Origin: Zanthoxylum bungeanum
Lineage: Eukaryota > Streptophyta > Magnoliopsida > Sapindales > Rutaceae
DNA: 64,000 nt
Direction of reading: 5' to 3'
NCBI GenBank assembly: GCA_019454045.1
Contig: SKCR01034781.1
Span: 267,002-331,001 of the forward strand
This document shows positions 32,845 through 44,676 of this stretch, piece by piece; within the stretch, counting starts at the first letter, position 1, and every line of letters starts with the position of its first letter. Under the pieces are notes generated by a model. The model saw only the letters and a program-made list of their open reading frames with translations. It did no database searches and was not told the DNA's origin. Both the position numbers and the translations under genes were made by a program.

Positions 32845-34196
32845 CGGATGGACTTCAGTCACGTCTGGCTGAAGACGATAAAATTTAGCACTAGCAGGAA
32901 GGCAACCCATGTAAAATTTTTATTTTTATATTTTGTGTAAACATGTTGTAGAGTTTTTAATTTTATGTGTTATTTTTGCAAGGAAAAACATAGACGGAGC
33001 ACTTAAAGCAAAGCAAATCAATAAAAATGAGGTTATCACGGAATAAAGTTTGACAAAATTACAAAGTTAAAAAGTCAATTCAGTAGAGACGACGGAGTAA
33101 GGAGTAAACTCTTGATACATGTCATAGTGGATATATTCATCAAATGACTCGATTTTGCCAAAAAAAAAAAGTTAAATGGCCCCTAAAAGGAATCACGGTA
33201 GCTTTGTTCCTTTATCATTCTTTTGTTTTATAACGCATTGGGGACAATGCTTGGTTTAGGTTTGGGGGTGAGGTTTTTTATGTTTATTTGTTTTCTCCGT
33301 CAAATTTTTTCTTTCTTGCATGTTTTTATTCTCTACACGTCGTGTGTTTTGCATGTTTTGTGTGTTTTAATTTTTGCATGCTTTATTTAAAAATATATAT
33401 ATATATATAGTCTAATGTTGAGATTGTTTGTGTTATTAAAATGTTCTAGGAAAAGATAAAAGTTTATTTCATTTTTATCCTATACTTTGAACCTAATATC
33501 TAGGTCTGACTCATATGCACTTAAAAAAATAGTTATGTAGCAGTTAGATAATAAGGAATTGACAAAGTGACTAGTTAAAATAATCGGTGGTTGATGAATG
33601 ACCGTTTGCCTGAATATCTGTTTCTGTCTACATATATTTTTGATGTGAGGAATGATGATAAAAAAACAATGTATATTAATAAATAACATCTAAGATCAGA
33701 GTAATTAAGTCCGTAGGGGTGTCTTAACACCTAGTGCCCTAAAGGCAACTGGTTTGGGAGTCACAGGCCTAAATCTCGCTACATGATTAAAGATGTTATA
33801 TAAAAAAATAAGACATCTGAGATCCGAGTAATTAAGTCCATAGGGGTGTCTTAGCACCTAGTGCCCTAAAGCCAACTAGTTTGGGAGTCACTGGCCTAAA
33901 TCTCGCTACATGGATTAAATATGTTACAAAAAAAAAATCACATACCTCATTTTTCACAGAGTGTGGTAGACAAGACAATTTTAGATAGTGAGGTTGGTTT
34001 GACCCATTAACTATTGAGAATTGAGACAAACTCACATAGTTAATAACTTAGAATCGAAGCTGTTTGCAGGGCTATTCACACACACACTCAGAGTCTGATT
34101 TAGATACTTTGGTCAAATGAAAGGATTTTAATTGTAGTTTGCATTTTGAAGGTTCCTTTAATTTTGTTTCTAGACATTCTCTGAGGAAATTGTATA
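32845..34196 (+). other. 3' untranslated region of element Q
   Basis: No gene supported. It has the phrase GCACTAGCAGGAAGGCAACCC, shortened here as the Athila-type post-ORF block near 32890-32910, a second PPT-like stretch TTTAGGTTTGGGGGTGAGG (33256-33275), a TA run (33393-33410) and the direct repeat pair at 33701-33912. Near 33590 it shares TGAATGACCGTTTGCCT with 1347-1363. Confidence 0.55.
33701..33912 (+). repeat. Direct repeat pair in Q 3' UTR
   Basis: Two copies starting GTAATTAAGTCC at 33701 and 33828 (127 bp apart), each with GGTGTCTTA-CACC hairpin, CTAGTGCCCTAAAG and TTTGGGAGTCAC. Same pair as in P (8936-9147). Confidence 0.9.
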
Positions 34197-34795
34197 TGTT
34201 AGGGATATGCCCTAAACCTAACTTGTGGATGGGCTATATGTACATGTATTTGTAATATTTTCATTAATTAATAAAATGGCAATCTTTATTATACGTGTCT
34301 TACATAACTTATATGAATAATCAAACACTATAATAAAGCCCTTGGAGTAATAATATGATGGCTTCCACGCCTTATGAGAATCATTACTCTCAAACGTTCC
34401 TAGTAATAGTTTTGTGAATAATCTGGGCATTCATAAAGTGGAGAGACTAGCATGATGATATGATCTGCCCTTAAGTAGGGTAGCAGATCTCGTAGGCTAC
34501 TAGCGGAGATCCGTCCGCTTGGTGTATCACATAGATGCATGAGTTGCTCGTGTCCGTCGAACTGACCGCCGAAAGTTTTCACATGGAGTGATTATCCATG
34601 TGTCTGTGAGAACTTTCATGTATTGATTGTATGACTAGTCCTTAGACTTGAGGTCTTTACAATCTTATGTGTGGATCAAATAACTTTGACATTCTCCTTC
34701 CATGGTTCAAAAGATCCGGTCATAAGGGTATAATTGGGTCATTTGTTGAAACATATGAAGTTTGTAAAGATACAACAGAGAATCACCACTCTTCC
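34197..34795 (+). repeat. Start of an unrelated copia LTR (truncated)
   Basis: TGTTAGGGATATGCCCTAAA is a typical start for a plant copia LTR and differs from the A/B/C/D starts. About 600 bp follow, then the A-type LTR start TGTTTGGACAATTATGACCC appears at 34796. Either A inserted here or two LTRs recombined. No continuation was found in the window. Confidence 0.6.
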
Positions 34796-36524
34796 TGTTT
34801 GGACAATTATGACCCATAGCGTCACTATTTGTACAGATCATGGTGTTGTTGTACAAATTAACTATGTGACAAAGGAGATTGCTCTCTTATCATTTGTGAT
34901 TAGATCACCAAGATGTATAAATGATAGGAGGTCCCTATGATTTTTTCCTGGATTGAGAATGATATGAGACAGTATCAGTCCATGAAGGATAAATCATTAA
35001 ATATCCCTAGTCAGAGTATTATCGAGATTTGACATCGATAAATACGTAAAAGACTAGTATTACACTTCTGCGCGTTGTGAGGGCACAACGATATAGTTCT
35101 CATATATTTTGGTATATGATACTCATGTAATATGGTCACGTAGGATACGGGATTGGTTCTCTTAAATGCTGCAGCTATCGGGATATTATGACAAGGTCAT
35201 GTATATCCGATTATATAGACTAGTTACCAGACATCCGATATGTGCTTCGTACGGGTCAGACACAATGCTAGCCCCAGGCCTAGCATGTGATGATCCGATA
35301 CTGGATCGACATACGCAATACTACGTATACTACGTCTAATATAGATCGCTTATTCCTGTAAGCATGTTTCTGGAGAATTGGGTAGGCATGGCTCTTTGCT
35401 AGAAGCCAACCTTGTCTTGTAAATCGGTATAAACGTAGTACTAGGTACTTACGTGTTCGGATAGTCCGAAGACCGTATTTACTGCCAACATATCCGGGGA
35501 TCTCATGGGTCGCTTCCCGATGATTCACCGATGATGTATGACTCGCACTTTAATTAATCTGGGATCAATATGATGAGAGATAAAATTAATCTGGGATTAA
35601 TTGCGGAGATATTTTATCTAGGATAAAATATCATTAAAAGAGAGATAACGATTAATTTGGAATTAATCGATAAATTAATATATTCGATATATTAAATGAA
35701 ATTGGATTTGGACGCGGAATTGAAATTAGAATTTAATTCGGGCGAACGAGTTAATTTAGAATTAATTCGTTAGCGACGTGAATAGTGATTTCGCTAGGCA
35801 TAATCATTTAATTGCGTCGCAACGGAAAATTTGTTAATTTGGAATTAGCGAACCCGAACCCGAGATTGTTTGCGAGCGCATTCGCATTTCGAATTCGAGT
35901 ACAGCAAGCAAGTCAAATCAAGCGTCAAATCATTAGTCGCATCAAGCTTCAAATCATTAGTCACTTTGAGTGATGTGATAACTTGTCACTTGATTTGAGT
36001 GATTGATGGATTGATGGAGTTGATATGAGTGGTTGGTGCATTAATGGCTTGATTTTTTAAAGAGAAAATAAGTAAATTAATTTTGGAAATTAATTTAGTG
36101 TATTTGATACACTTTTCACCAACCAACACTTAATTCTCTCCTCACCATTTCTTATCTCTCTCGCCAACTGCTTTTGGTTTTTCTCTTCACTGGTTTTAGT
36201 AAAAACGTGAATGAAGGAGAAACTTAAGACATGATTTTGTTGCAAAATCAAAGTGCTAGCACACTCTAGGAGACATACGAAGGTGATAGGGAAACCCATC
36301 CGCGAGCTTGGAACCATATTATGAAAGCTTGGAGCTTGGATCAAAGCCAAATTTGAGGACTCAAAAATCTGCCACTGTCGAGCACCTTGGAAGAGCAGAA
36401 AATGAATTTTGTTCATCACCACATCGTCTCAACCGATCATTGTGAGTATTCCGCGACTCCCTTGAATGTATTCACATGTATTTTCTTGCTTGATAATGAT
36501 CATTGGACCTTAGAGATTCCAATA
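34796..36524 (+). repeat. 5' LTR of element A
   Basis: From TGTTTGGACAATTATGACCC to AGAGATTCCAATA. It aligns with the B LTR (ACCCATAGCGTCACTATTTG near the start, GTGAGTATTCCGC near the end). The last bases are TA instead of CA. The leader-side end is fixed by the PBS. Confidence 0.8.
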
Positions 36525-36540
36525 ATGGTATCTTGAGCCA
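36525..36540 (+). other. Primer binding site of element A
   Basis: ATGGTATCTTGAGCCA follows the LTR; compare ATGGCATCAAGAGC in B and ATGGTATCATTGAGC in C. A variant of the Met-tRNA site TGGTATCAGAGC with 1-2 extra bases. Confidence 0.75.
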
Positions 36541-38890
36541 TTTGAGCATGAAACATTAATTAGGGTTCCTAACTAAAATTTGGGGCTTTTTGATTTAAGC
36601 ATGTTTTTGGCAAAATTGTTTGTTTGAATATGCTTGTATATGGATAACTTAGAGTTATATGTCATCAATTTGTTGAAAAATTAATTAGATTAATTTTCCC
36701 TAATTTGCTATGCTTGGCCGAAAATTAGAAGAACCCTAATGTCTTGGTGGTTTTGATTTTTGATCATTGGATGTGTTGGAAATCAATTGGGAATGTTGAT
36801 TTTATGTTTAATTGGATTTAATTGGATTGAATTCGAATTGGGCATAATTTTCCCCAAATTGCCGAGAATATAGCATGTACATATGGGTTTGAGTTTTTAA
36901 TCAAAATGTGTTGGACATGTGGTGATGATAATGAGCATGATTAGTTGTGTAAATTGATGATTTGGAAATGTTGATTTATGTAATTAATAAGGCTATACAC
37001 TTTGGGTAATTGAATTGTGAAATTGGATTTTGTAATTTAATTATGTTGGGCCAATTTTAGAAATTGGGTTTGAAGGTTGTTATTGGGCTTGGTTGTACCA
37101 AGTTGGGTTTAGGCTAAATTGGTTGGATCCAAATGGGCCCAAAACCACTTCCATTAAGTCCAAATGCGACTATTGAGCCTTTAAAGTTTAATTAGGCCTA
37201 ATGGGCCTAAATTGATTTCTGGGCTTATGGGGTAATTCCTGGATTGGATTTTGGTTATTCGGTTTGACCCGAGTTGATCAAAAGTCCACGCCTTAAGAAA
37301 TTAATTAAAAGCCCATTGGACTTTAATTAAATTGACGTTGGACGTTAATCGGGCTTTGAGACCCGTAACGATTAAATTTAGAATTTAAGTCGTAAAGGTT
37401 AGTCAAATAAAGTGTAATATTTAATTTGGAATTAAATAGCGGATTAGTATTAAATACAAATTGAATTGGATTTAATTTTTTAGTTTAATTTAATTCGAGT
37501 ATTCGTACTTTGAGTACTTATTCGCAAAAACGAGTTTGACTCGAGCAAAATCAAATCGTTGTTTGAACATTGGATGGTCATTAATTATCAGATTCATTAA
37601 TTTGATTAGATTGATTGATAGCATGCTTGGGTGAATACATGATTGCGATACGTGAATAATGTATATCAGATGGATATTAGATGGGTGGGACAATTTTAGA
37701 AATTGTTGTAATAAATTTGATTTATTAATTGAACTTGCGTGTCTAGCCTTATTACCTCTATATTCTTTGTATTCTTTTCTCACCTATTCCCCTCAATGTA
37801 AATGAGGTTTCTTTAGAAGTGTAGTGTAACGGGTAGAAGTGATACATGTGCTAGCGGGAGAGAGAAAGAGAGAGATTTGATATAGGATCAATGTGTAAAG
37901 TATCCATCCGCATATCATTATTATTTATTTATACGCACTTTATTATGTGTTTAGAATGCATGTTTAAGGGTGTATGATGATGAGACCTTAACAAAGATAA
38001 TAAATTGGCTGCCAATTTGCACTCGAAAAACCCTCGCAAAATATTAAGCATTTTTCCTTCCATTTAGTGATTCTTACTCAATATCTGAGACTGGCATTGG
38101 CTTGTTGGCCAAAGTCAAGGCTTTTGTCCGTCGATGATGTGTTTGAATCATGAGAGCTTTGTTCCATATCAGTGTCTTGTCCAAGTTGTGGTTTGTTGGC
38201 CAAAGTCAAGACCACTTCTTGTCCATCGACATTGATTACGAAGCTTTCCATGGTCAGTGGGTCGCGATTAACTGGGATCACTAAGTTTGTTGTGCCAAAG
38301 CCAAGGCTTAGTTGATTCAGAGGAAAAAGGTTAGGCAATACATTGCATGTATTGGCATATATAAGATATATGTTTCGGACTTGGATGTTCCCCTACTGGA
38401 TCTAGGAATTGGATTGGATCCAATTGATCTTAGAGATCTACCTAGTTAATTATCATACAATTTGTTGGCCAAAGTCAAGATTGTGTGATATTTAACGGGA
38501 TCCTAGCCCGCTAGGAAACACGGTTTCCCGAGTACTCGACAGAGGGTTAGAGGCTCGCCGAAAAATAGTGGGAGGCAAGAATTGAATTTTCAATATTCGT
38601 TTAATTACTTGCCATACGCGCTCAAAACAAATATCATTCGTCAAATAAATTAAATGTTAGTTGGACAAATATTTAAAATGTTGTTTTAATTAACAGTTGG
38701 GCTGTATTCAAACTATTCATTTATAGTTGATTTTATAATTGGATTATAGTAATCAATATAATTGATTTTAATCTATTAAATTATAGTTGATTAAATAGTT
38801 GGACTATTGTAATCATTATAATAAATAGTACCGAAATCGATGATTAAATAGTTGGACTATTAAAATCAAGATAAAATTGAAAGATTAACA
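36541..38890 (+). other. Long leader of element A (copy 1)
   Basis: No gene supported. Successive blocks are a TTGGCCGAA stretch (36715), a dense TGGGCC/TGGGCT region (37050-37350), the block at 37700-38000, and four copies of TTGTTGGCCAAAGTCAAG-like motifs (38102, 38193, 38287, 38462). B has the same blocks in the same order. The minus-strand open frame at 38078-38338 is not open in the second copy. Confidence 0.65.
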
Positions 38891-41000
38891 TTTAAAACAT
38901 AATCCTAGGGAAAATGTATTTAAATGGTTTAATTTTCAAATTGGGAATAATTTCAAGATGGTCCTAGAAAATAATAAGTTACTTTTTTTGATAAAATAAC
39001 ATATTAGGCCTAAGCCAGAAGTTAAGCAAATAGTAGAGCATAATCTTTGGAAGATTAATGTGATGATAACTTTAAGTGCTTATTCCATTGTACTTACAGC
39101 AGTAGACTCCTTAATTTCTTTGTCAGAACTAAGGGTTAGATCCTTAAAGTATGATAATGAAATTGAAGGATCTTCATAAATCTATACTTAGATTTTAGAA
39201 GTACTAAATTGCAATAATAACTCTTGGAGAGTTAATGACTATTCTCAAGGAGATAAAGTCAAAGTTTGCAATAAGGCAAGTAGCGCAAGGCGCACCTTAC
39301 TTCGATATTCTAGAAACCCGAGGCTTGGCCAAATGCTTCTGGAATATGAAAAGGGCAAAGGAAAAATCATTATAATCTTCTGGGAAGATAAAGGACATAT
39401 CCCAAAATGTCTGCTTAAATTGTGGCAAACGGGATCGCGAAAGCGTGATTGCTGTTTGGACAAAGCAGACATGAAGGAATTGAAGACGAGCAAGGCTCCG
39501 ACTTCAAATATGTTTGTCAACATTATGTTCACTACTAGTATCAAAATTGGATTTTAAATACTTAGTGTGGTACATAAATATATACTGATGCTCAAAATCT
39601 GCTATGAGCAGGATACTGACTTCAGATGATATTATTTTGCGAATTGAAAACGGGACGAAAGTCGTTGTTTTAAGCGTAGATACCTAAGTTTAGGAACTAC
39701 TTTCGGGTGTGTACTTAAATTAGGAAACTGTTATAATGTAACTAGTTTGACTAGAAACATTATCTTTATATCAGTGTTTAACCCGCTGCGGGTGAACCTT
39801 ATATTTTAGAACACTAAAGTGTTTTATTATATAAAGATGATATTGAGATAAACACATTAGATGTGAATAACAGAATTTATATTTTGAATATAAATAAATC
39901 TCAAATATATAACATGACAAACAAATAGCTCAAACTGATTTGGGAAGGGTATTTTAGAAATTATTGTAAATTTGGAATTTATAATTGGACCTGCGTGTCC
40001 AGCCTTATCTCTTATCTCTTTGTATCTCTTCTCACTCTAATTCCCCTCAATGTAAATGAGGTTTCTCTTATTGTATTATGTAATTGGGTAGAAGTAGAAT
40101 AGTGCTAACGGGGAGAGGAAAGGGAGTGATTTGTTCTAGGAACAAGTTGTTTATATATCCATCCGCATATCACTATTACTTTACTTTACGCGCTTTATGA
40201 TGTTTTAGAAGCATGCTTAAGGGTGTATGATGATGAGACCTAACAAAGATAAATTAATTGGTTGCCAATTACGCAAAAATCCCTCAAACAATATTAAGCG
40301 ATTTTCCTTCCGTTGAATGATTCTTTCTCAAGATCCGAAATTGGCATTGGTTTGTTGGCCAAAGTCAAGACCTTTGTCAATTGAGGATGTGTTTGAATCA
40401 TGAGAATTTTGTTCCACATCGTGTCCTGTCCAAGTTGTGATTTGTTGGCCAAAGTCAAGATCACTTCTTGTCCATCGACATTGATTACGAAATTTTCCTT
40501 GTCAATGGGTCCCGCTTAACTGGAATCATTAGGTTTGTTGTGCCAAAGCCAAGGCTTAGTTGATTCAGAGGAAATGGTTAGGAAAATGTATTAGATACAT
40601 TGACATATGTATTAGATATATATGTTTCGGACTTGGATGTCCACCTACCGGATCTAGGAATTGGATGGGATCCAATTGATCTTCGAGATCTACCTAGTTA
40701 AATATCATACAACTTGTTGGCCAAAGTCAAGGTTGTGTGTTATTTAACGGGATCCTAGCCCACTAGGAAATTCTATTTCCCGAGTTGTCTACAGAGGGTT
40801 AGAAACTTGAAGAAAATAGTGGGAGGCTATTATTGAATTTGCAATTTCATTCAGATATTTAGCCTTACACGTCTTTCAAAATTATTTCGTCAATATTTTA
40901 AATAATTAGTTGGACTAATATATTGTTATTTTTATATGTAACAGTTTGACTGTACCCATAACATCGTTGACTTTATAGTTGGACTATAGTTGTCAAGATG
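37690..41000 (+). repeat. Large direct duplication within element A
   Basis: About 37690-38900 is repeated at about 39946-41030 in the same orientation (ATTTTAGAAATTGTTG..., CTGCGTGTCCAGCC, the TTGTTGGCCAAAGTC motifs, TTGATTCAGAGG). The copies differ by many substitutions, so this is two element copies recombined rather than a fresh tandem duplication. The junction at 39945 lies inside the pre-integrase relic (compare B at 54315). Confidence 0.8.
38891..39945 (+). pseudogene. Highly eroded copia gag-protease of element A (copy 1)
   Basis: Weak but ordered match to copia gag: FNFQIGNNFKMVLENNKLL (38930-38990), then KGKGKIIIIF...SRKRDCC around the position of the zinc knuckle, ASTS-like KAPTSNMFVNIM (39500-39530) and a protease-site relic WILNT-CGT-IYTDAQNLL (39548-39600), where the consensus would be D-T-G. 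All parts have stops. The same relics are in B at 53900-54310, so the erosion may be ancestral to both. Confidence 0.6.
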
Positions 41001-41029
41001 ATTGGCAAAGGTAATATCCGCGACATAAT

Positions 41030-41296
41030 CATGGGCGATAATGTCTTCAAGGGACAAACTTTGCCGACTGGGAAATGAACCTCAAGATAGTGCTTGGGGC
41101 TGAGAGGATACTGTATACTATTCAGAGACCTCTCCCGCCTAAACCCACTGAGCCACTGGAGCTAGAGTTATGGAAGACTCATAGTGATGATTGTGACCAA
41201 GCTCAGTCAGTTATGCTAGCTGCAATGACTCAGCATTTCAGACGCCAGAATAGGGATTTGGATCCCTATAACATGATGGCAAGATTGCGTGATCTT
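41030..41296 (+). pseudogene. Copia gag N-terminus, well preserved but cut
   Basis: Open frame with DWEMNLKIVLGAERILYTIQ, PLELELWKTHSDDCDQAQSV, MLAAMTQHFRRQNRDLDPYN and MMARLRDL, the N-terminal gag segment of copia elements (about 85 codons). Unlike the eroded copy at 38930, this has no stop. After LRDL the frame enters minus-strand D sequence, so the protein is truncated. It must come from a different, more intact element than the sequence to its left. Confidence 0.8.
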
Positions 41297-42719
41297 CCTT
41301 CTAATATCCATCCGATATACACTATTCATTCATCACATACATATATATTCAAACAAGACATGCTTTTACAACCAATCTAATCCAATTAATTAGTCTTTGT
41401 TAAAGTGATCATCCAATGTTCAAACAACGGTTTGATTTTGCACGAGTCCAACTCGATTTAGAATAAGTACATAAGGTACGAATTCGCGAATTATATCGAA
41501 CTACTAATTAAATCTAATTTAATTCGTATTCAATACTAATTCAATTATTTAATTCCAAATTAAATGTTTACACTTTTAATGTGCTTTAAAGACTTAGATT
41601 CTAAATCCAATTCTATTGGGTCTCAAAGCCCAACTAACATCCAATGTTTAATTTAATTCAAGTCAAATGGGCTTTCAATTGATTTATTAAGGCTTGGGCT
41701 TTGGTCAATGTGGGTCATACCCAATTACCAAGCCCAAATAAGGAATCACCCTTAGTGCCATAAAACCAATTTCAAGCCCATAAGGCCCAATTAAATTATT
41801 AAAGCCCATTATATTATATTTGGACTTAATGGAGTGATTTAGGCCCAAATTGGATCCAATCCATTTGGCCCAAATCTACTTGGTCCAACCAAGCCCATTA
41901 TGCCCAAATACAATATTAAAAGCCCAATTCACCAATTAAGCCATTAATTAAATTTTAATATTCCAAACATTAAAGTCCAATTAATTAAAGTGTAATACCA
42001 AGATTAATATATTAAACCAAATATTTCAAAAAATACCCATTTAATTTATTAATCATGTATTGTTCAAAATAAATGTCCAACATTAATTTTAACAAAAAAT
42101 CAACTCCTTTACATGTCTTATGTATTCGGCCAAGGTGAGTTTTTGTGTCGATTTGCTTTTCAATCCGATTGAATTACTAATCTACGTTCCGTACACGTTC
42201 TAAGTCATCCAATGATCTTAAACACAAAAAATCCAATCCACTCCAAGTAGCAACACATTCGGCCAAGGCATGAGTTTAGGGGAAAAATCATCCAATGCAT
42301 TTTTCATAAAATTGATTCCATATAACATCATGTTATATACATGCAAGCATACTTATTAATCAAATTTCACAAGAACATGCTTATATCAATTTCTTCATGC
42401 CATTCGGCCAAGGTGAAGATATTGGGGAAAAATCATCCAATGCATTTTTCATAAAATTGATTCCATGTAATATCATTCTATATACATGCAAGCATACTTA
42501 TTCATCAAATTTCACAAGAACATGCTTTTATCAATTTACCACACCCATTCGGCCAAGGTCAAAATTTTGGGGAAAAATCATCCAATGCATTTTTCATAAA
42601 ATTGATTCCATGTAATATCATTCTATATACATGCAAGCATACTTATTCATCAAATTTCACAAGAACATGCTTCAACCAATTTTGTCAAATTTTAACCTAA
42701 AGTATTTCATGCTTAACCA
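41297..42719 (-). other. Leader of element D with ~145-bp tandem repeats
   Basis: No gene supported. 42245-42700 holds three units (ATTCGGCCAAGG at about 42248, 42403 and 42546; spacing 155 and 143 bp), each with GGGGAAAAATCATCCAATGC and TCACAAGAACATGC. Further left (41640-41960) the strand is dense in AGCCCA/GGCCCA. The equivalent blocks in C are 62940-63370 and 63660-64000. Confidence 0.85.
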
Positions 42720-42736
42720 TGGCTCCATGATACCAT
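42720..42736 (-). other. Primer binding site of element D
   Basis: Minus-strand ATGGTATCATGGAGCC follows the LTR end AAACAACA. Confidence 0.75.
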
Positions 42737-44676
42737 TGTTGTTTCTATAATATGTCCCAAGGAAAGATTAAGCATTCATGAAATACTATAAATGAATCTA
42801 TATAAAAGACTTGAAGCATGGCGGAATCATACTTACAAAGCTATGTGATGAAGAAGATGATCAAATGGTGGAAGCTCCAAGTGTTGGAAGATTCGGCCAA
42901 GAGGAGGAAGAAGACTTGAAGCTCCAAGCTTTTGTATTCCAAGCTCTTTGATGGTTTCCCTATCACCTCTTTTGATCCATTGCTTGTGCTAGCAAAAATG
43001 GAGAATAGAAGATCAAATCTTCCTTTGTCCTTCCATGGAGTTCACGGCAATGTGAAGAAATTTGAGAGAGAAAGAGTTTTGTGTGTTGTTAATTTTTGTT
43101 TTACCAAAAATCAATTTATATTTATGCCATAATTTTATTAAATTAATAATAAATCTATGACACAAACCATGCAATGGCTTAGAGTGTCAAACACTCAAAC
43201 TCCATGCAAAACATTTGAGTGTAATGCACACTATCACCATGCAATGCCTTATCAATTAAATAATGCATATAATGACAAGTGTCATGTGGGCCCCACACGT
43301 TTCCCAATGAAAGTGGGCCCACGTCCACTCACACGTTCGGGTTCGATATTTCCGAAATACCGAGCTAGCGTCGCGACGTTAATTAAATCGGATTTAAATA
43401 AATAATCGCTCCTAGCGAAATTATTATTTACGTCGCTTACGAATTAATTCTAAATTAACTCGTATGCCCGAATTAAAATCTAATTTTAATTTCGCGTCGA
43501 AATCGAATTTCGATTATTATATCGAATACAATAATTTTATCGATTAATTCCAAATTAATCGTTCTCTCTCTAAATTAGGCACTTTATCCAAGATAAAGTT
43601 TCTCCGCAATTAATCCAAGATTAATTAAGTCCGAATCAAATATCATAGGTGAATCTTCAGGAAGCGACCCAAGAGATCTCCGGATATTTTGGCAGTAATA
43701 CGGTCGTCGGATAATCCGAACACGTACGTACCTCGTACTACGTCTTTACCGATTTACAAGACAAGGTTGGCTTCTAGCAAAGCGCCATGCCTACCCAATT
43801 CTCCAGAAATATTCTTATAGGAATATAAGATCTGTATCAGGCGTAGTATACCATAGTATTGCGTACATTGATCCAGTATCGGATGATCACATGCTAGGCC
43901 TGGGGCTGGAGATGTGTCTGCCCCGTACGAAACATATATCGGACATCAAGCAACTAGTCTCTTTAAATCGGACAATCCTGACCTTGTCATATTGTCCCGA
44001 CGGTTGCAACCTTTTATAGAGTACTAGTTCTGTGTCCTGCGTGATCATCACCTCCATATGTCTGAAGCGATACTTCCATCTTGACATCACATCCAGTACA
44101 CTACGATTCTCGATAAACCCAGAAGAGGTGTACACAGAACCGGTTAAGGTCCCCAACCACCAAAACTAAAGTTTACCGATTGTCGCAAGTACTAGCGATG
44201 TAAGTCTCAGGTTAAGACCATATACACCTACCCTGATGCGGCCTCCCATAGACACGCAGACATACTACCAATGGGATTCCGCGGGGTCTATCCAGAGCGA
44301 AGCTGTTTTCCGTACCATCGGTAAAACACAACCTCCTATCGCACTTGCATAAGTATCCAATACTTAAATATATGAGAACTATGCCGTTGTGCCCTCACAA
44401 CGTGCACAAGCGCAATACTAGTCTATTCCGCATTATCGATGTCCAGTCTCGATAATACTACGACTAGGGATATTTAATGATTAAACCTTTGGGGACTGAT
44501 ACTGTCTCATATCATTCTCAGTCCAGGTACTAATCATATGGACTTTCGCCATTTATAAGTCAAAGTAAATAATATTACAAAACGGCAAAAGGCAATTTCA
44601 TTATCACATAGTTAATTTTGTACAATAATACAATATCATTTACAAACAGTGACGCTATGGGACATAATGTCTAACA
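42737..44676 (-). repeat. 5' LTR of element D
   Basis: Minus strand TGTTAGACATTATGTCCCAT (44676) to GAAACAACA (42737), 1940 bp. It contains GCGTCGCGACGT at 43369-43380 and the GTGGGCCCAC palindrome upstream of an AT-rich TATA region near 43110-43140. Open frames at 42932-43405 and 43887-44156 are shadows. Confidence 0.9.

Larger units (their letters stand above)
29750..34196 (+). mobile_element. Element Q: Athila-like non-autonomous element, 3' LTR missing
   Basis: Plus-strand relative of P with 5' LTR (29750-31621), Asp-tRNA-type PBS, gag-like frame, the conserved 72-codon frame and the duplicated 3' UTR block, but no pol. It stops at 34196 where a different LTR begins, so its own 3' LTR is lost. 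GTATA precedes the LTR at 29745-29749; no matching TSD can be assigned. Confidence 0.85.
34796..41296 (+). mobile_element. Element A: copia element with internal duplication, truncated
   Basis: Plus-strand relative of B: LTR (34796-36524), Met-tRNA-like PBS, a 2.4-kb leader and eroded gag-protease, then a jump back at 39945/39946 to leader sequence equivalent to 37690, followed by a second, better preserved gag start. It ends at about 41296 in a tail-to-tail junction with minus-strand element D. RT, RNase H and a 3' LTR are absent. Confidence 0.75.
41297..44676 (-). mobile_element. Element D: copia 5' LTR and leader, truncated
   Basis: Minus strand: LTR (42737-44676), PBS (42720-42736) and 1.4 kb of leader ending at the junction with A's gag near 41296. 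Where aligned it is nearly identical to plus-strand element C (60908-64000), with differences mostly 1-2 base indels. Gag and pol are missing. Confidence 0.85.

Noticed and set aside
34192..34196. GTATA before the LTR start at 34197, equal to GTATA before the Q LTR (29745-29749), as a TSD of Q
   Set aside because: A TSD should follow Q's own 3' LTR end, which is absent; a 5-base match can be chance.
38078..38338. 86-codon minus-strand frame as a captured host gene in element A
   Set aside because: The frame is broken in the second copy (40320-40580) and in B, and it overlaps the repeated CCAAAGTC motifs.
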